This document shows, in pieces, positions 63,009-64,000 of a stretch of 64,000 nucleotides of DNA. Within the stretch, counting starts at the first letter, position 1, and each line of letters opens with the position of its first letter. The DNA comes from Pectobacterium aroidearum (GTDB taxonomy: Bacteria > Pseudomonadota > Gammaproteobacteria > Enterobacterales > Enterobacteriaceae), in assembly GCF_041228105.1 (NCBI RefSeq), contig NZ_CP166097.1, forward strand, positions 1,240,001-1,304,000, read 5' to 3'. Both the position numbers and the translations under genes were made by a program. A model generated the notes under the pieces. It did not search any database. It was not told where the DNA came from and was given only the letters and a program-made list of their open reading frames with translations.

Positions 63009-63990
63009 GATTCGCAATATTAATAAACAATTTGGCCAGTTTCGGGCGCTGAACGAGATTAATTTGTCGATCCACAGCGGCGAGCTGGTGGCGCTGTTGG
63101 GACCATCGGGCTGCGGTAAGACAACGCTGCTGCGTATTATCGCCGGACTGGAACAGCCGGATAGCGGCAGTATTATTTTCCACGGTCAGGATGTGTCCGT
63201 CCACGATGTGCGCAAACGCAACGTGGGATTTGTCTTCCAGCACTACGCGCTATTCCGTCACATGACGGTGTTCGATAACGTTGCATTTGGACTGCGAATG
63301 AAGCCGAAAAATATTCGGCCTTCGAAGCGTGATATCGAAAAGAAAGTACATGAGCTGCTGAATCTGGTGCAACTGGACTGGCTGGGGGATCGTTATCCTG
63401 AACAGCTTTCCGGCGGCCAGCGCCAGCGTATTGCATTGGCACGTGCGCTGATCGTCGAACCGAGTATCCTGCTGCTGGATGAACCCTTTGGTGCGCTGGA
63501 TGCCAAGGTGCGTAAAGAACTACGCCGCTGGCTGTCTCAGTTGCATGAAGATATCGATCTGACATCGGTATTTGTGACGCACGATCAGGAAGAAGCGATG
63601 GAAGTGGCTGACCGTATCGTGCTGATGAATAAAGGCGTGATTGAGCAAATCGGTACGCCGGCAGAGGTGTATAACAACCCGGCCAGTGAGTTTGTTTACC
63701 ATTTCCTCGGCGACAGTAACCGACTGAAAGTGGCGCAAACGGAAGAGACGATTCTGTTCCGTCCTCATGAAGTGTCGCTATCCGTTCAGGCGCAGGACGG
63801 CTATCAGGCGGTGACGGTACGCGATATTCGTCCACTCGGCGCCTTAACGCGCCTGTCGCTGAAGCTGGGCGAACAGTCTGAACTGATTGAAGCGGAAGTC
63901 GCAAAAGACGATGTGAGCTTACAAGGGCTCCAGAAAGGCGATGTGATTCAGTTCAAGCCTAAGCGCTATAGCCACGATTGGGAAATCTGA
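62998..63990 (+). CDS. cysA: CysA, sulfate ABC transporter ATPase
   Basis: 330-residue ATPase. Walker [14 protein letters not shown] (about 35), Q-loop [10 protein letters not shown] (about 85), signature [15 protein letters not shown] (about 138), Walker [12 protein letters not shown] (about 158) and H-loop [10 protein letters not shown] are intact. The C-terminal TOBE region is shorter than in E. coli CysA (365), so this is a distinct member of the family, in line with the sbp-led gene order. It overlaps cysW by 11 bases and ends 10 bases before the window edge. Confidence 0.93.
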   Translation: MSIEIRNINKQFGQFRALNEINLSIHSGELVALLGPSGCGKTTLLRIIAGLEQPDSGSIIFHGQDVSVHDVRKRNVGFVFQHYALFRHMTVFDNVAFGLRMKPKNIRPSKRDIEKKVHELLNLVQLDWLGDRYPEQLSGGQRQRIALARALIVEPSILLLDEPFGALDAKVRKELRRWLSQLHEDIDLTSVFVTHDQEEAMEVADRIVLMNKGVIEQIGTPAEVYNNPASEFVYHFLGDSNRLKVAQTEETILFRPHEVSLSVQAQDGYQAVTVRDIRPLGALTRLSLKLGEQSELIEAEVAKDDVSLQGLQKGDVIQFKPKRYSHDWEI

Positions 63991-64000
63991 TCGGAAGATA

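Noticed and set aside
63173-63904. 243-codon open frame antisense to cysA
   Set aside because: No domain or signal; explained by the high-GC codon pattern of cysA.

Overview
This window is ordinary chromosome of an enterobacterium of the Pectobacterium/Dickeya type. Most encoded proteins read as close orthologues of Escherichia coli proteins, and the gene order largely follows the E. coli 2.5-5 minute region. The intergenic gaps, however, carry many ERIC (IRU) repeats, and several E. coli neighbours (fhuA, yadS, gcd, cueO, the yad fimbrial genes) are absent while other genes take their places. The genus assignment is inferred from protein likeness and gene content; no search was run. No prophage, insertion sequence, CRISPR array or toxin cluster was found.

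Layout. 1-4041: end of rluD, then pgeF and clpB with a sigma-32 type promoter. 4200-9880: a complete rRNA operon (tandem promoters, boxA sites, 16S, tRNA-Ile, tRNA-Ala, 23S, 5S, tRNA-Asp, terminator). 10078-15440: yafD, mltD, gloB, yafS, the divergent pair rnhA/dnaQ, and a second identical tRNA-Asp. 15488-19304: the minus-strand nrdHIEF operon (class Ib ribonucleotide reductase). 19791-21953: speE-speD (spermidine synthesis) and yacC. 22310-25085: an iron-type ABC permease/ATPase pair. 25086-29086: GNAT acetyltransferase, hpt, can, yadGH. 29132-31500: the panBCD pantothenate genes, with an enlarged ERIC between panB and panC. 31617-36952: folK, pcnB, gluQ, dksA, sfsA and thpR, all on the minus strand. 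37039-42072: hrpB and mrcB. 42161-42337: a strongly structured non-coding element where E. coli has fhuA. 42566-46450: a Fur box and fhuCDB (hydroxamate siderophore uptake). 46499-49331: a LysE-type exporter, a divergent MocR-type regulator and a GST. 49482-55083: hemL, clcA, erpA, a small secreted protein, btuF and mtn. 55205-59753: dgt, degP, cdaR. 60139-63990: a sulfate ABC transporter (sbp-cysT-cysW-cysA).

How the genes work together. The rRNA operon and tRNAs serve translation, and rluD and gluQ modify rRNA and tRNA. Iron supply and use appear repeatedly: fhuCDB, the unlinked iron-type ABC pair, erpA, and the Mn/Fe reductase nrdHIEF that is typical of iron-poor or oxidative conditions. 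dksA-gluQ and pcnB-folK are conserved co-directional pairs.

The points most worth a second look are: a non-AUG start for pcnB; an 18-bp tandem repeat coding an N-terminal extension of GluQRS; the missing fhuA and the structured element in its place; a nine-codon leader that overlaps the clcA start; modular enlarged and shortened ERIC elements; a long hairpin beyond speD; palindromes upstream of hpt and degP; and an rRNA operon whose flanks match two different E. coli rrn loci.
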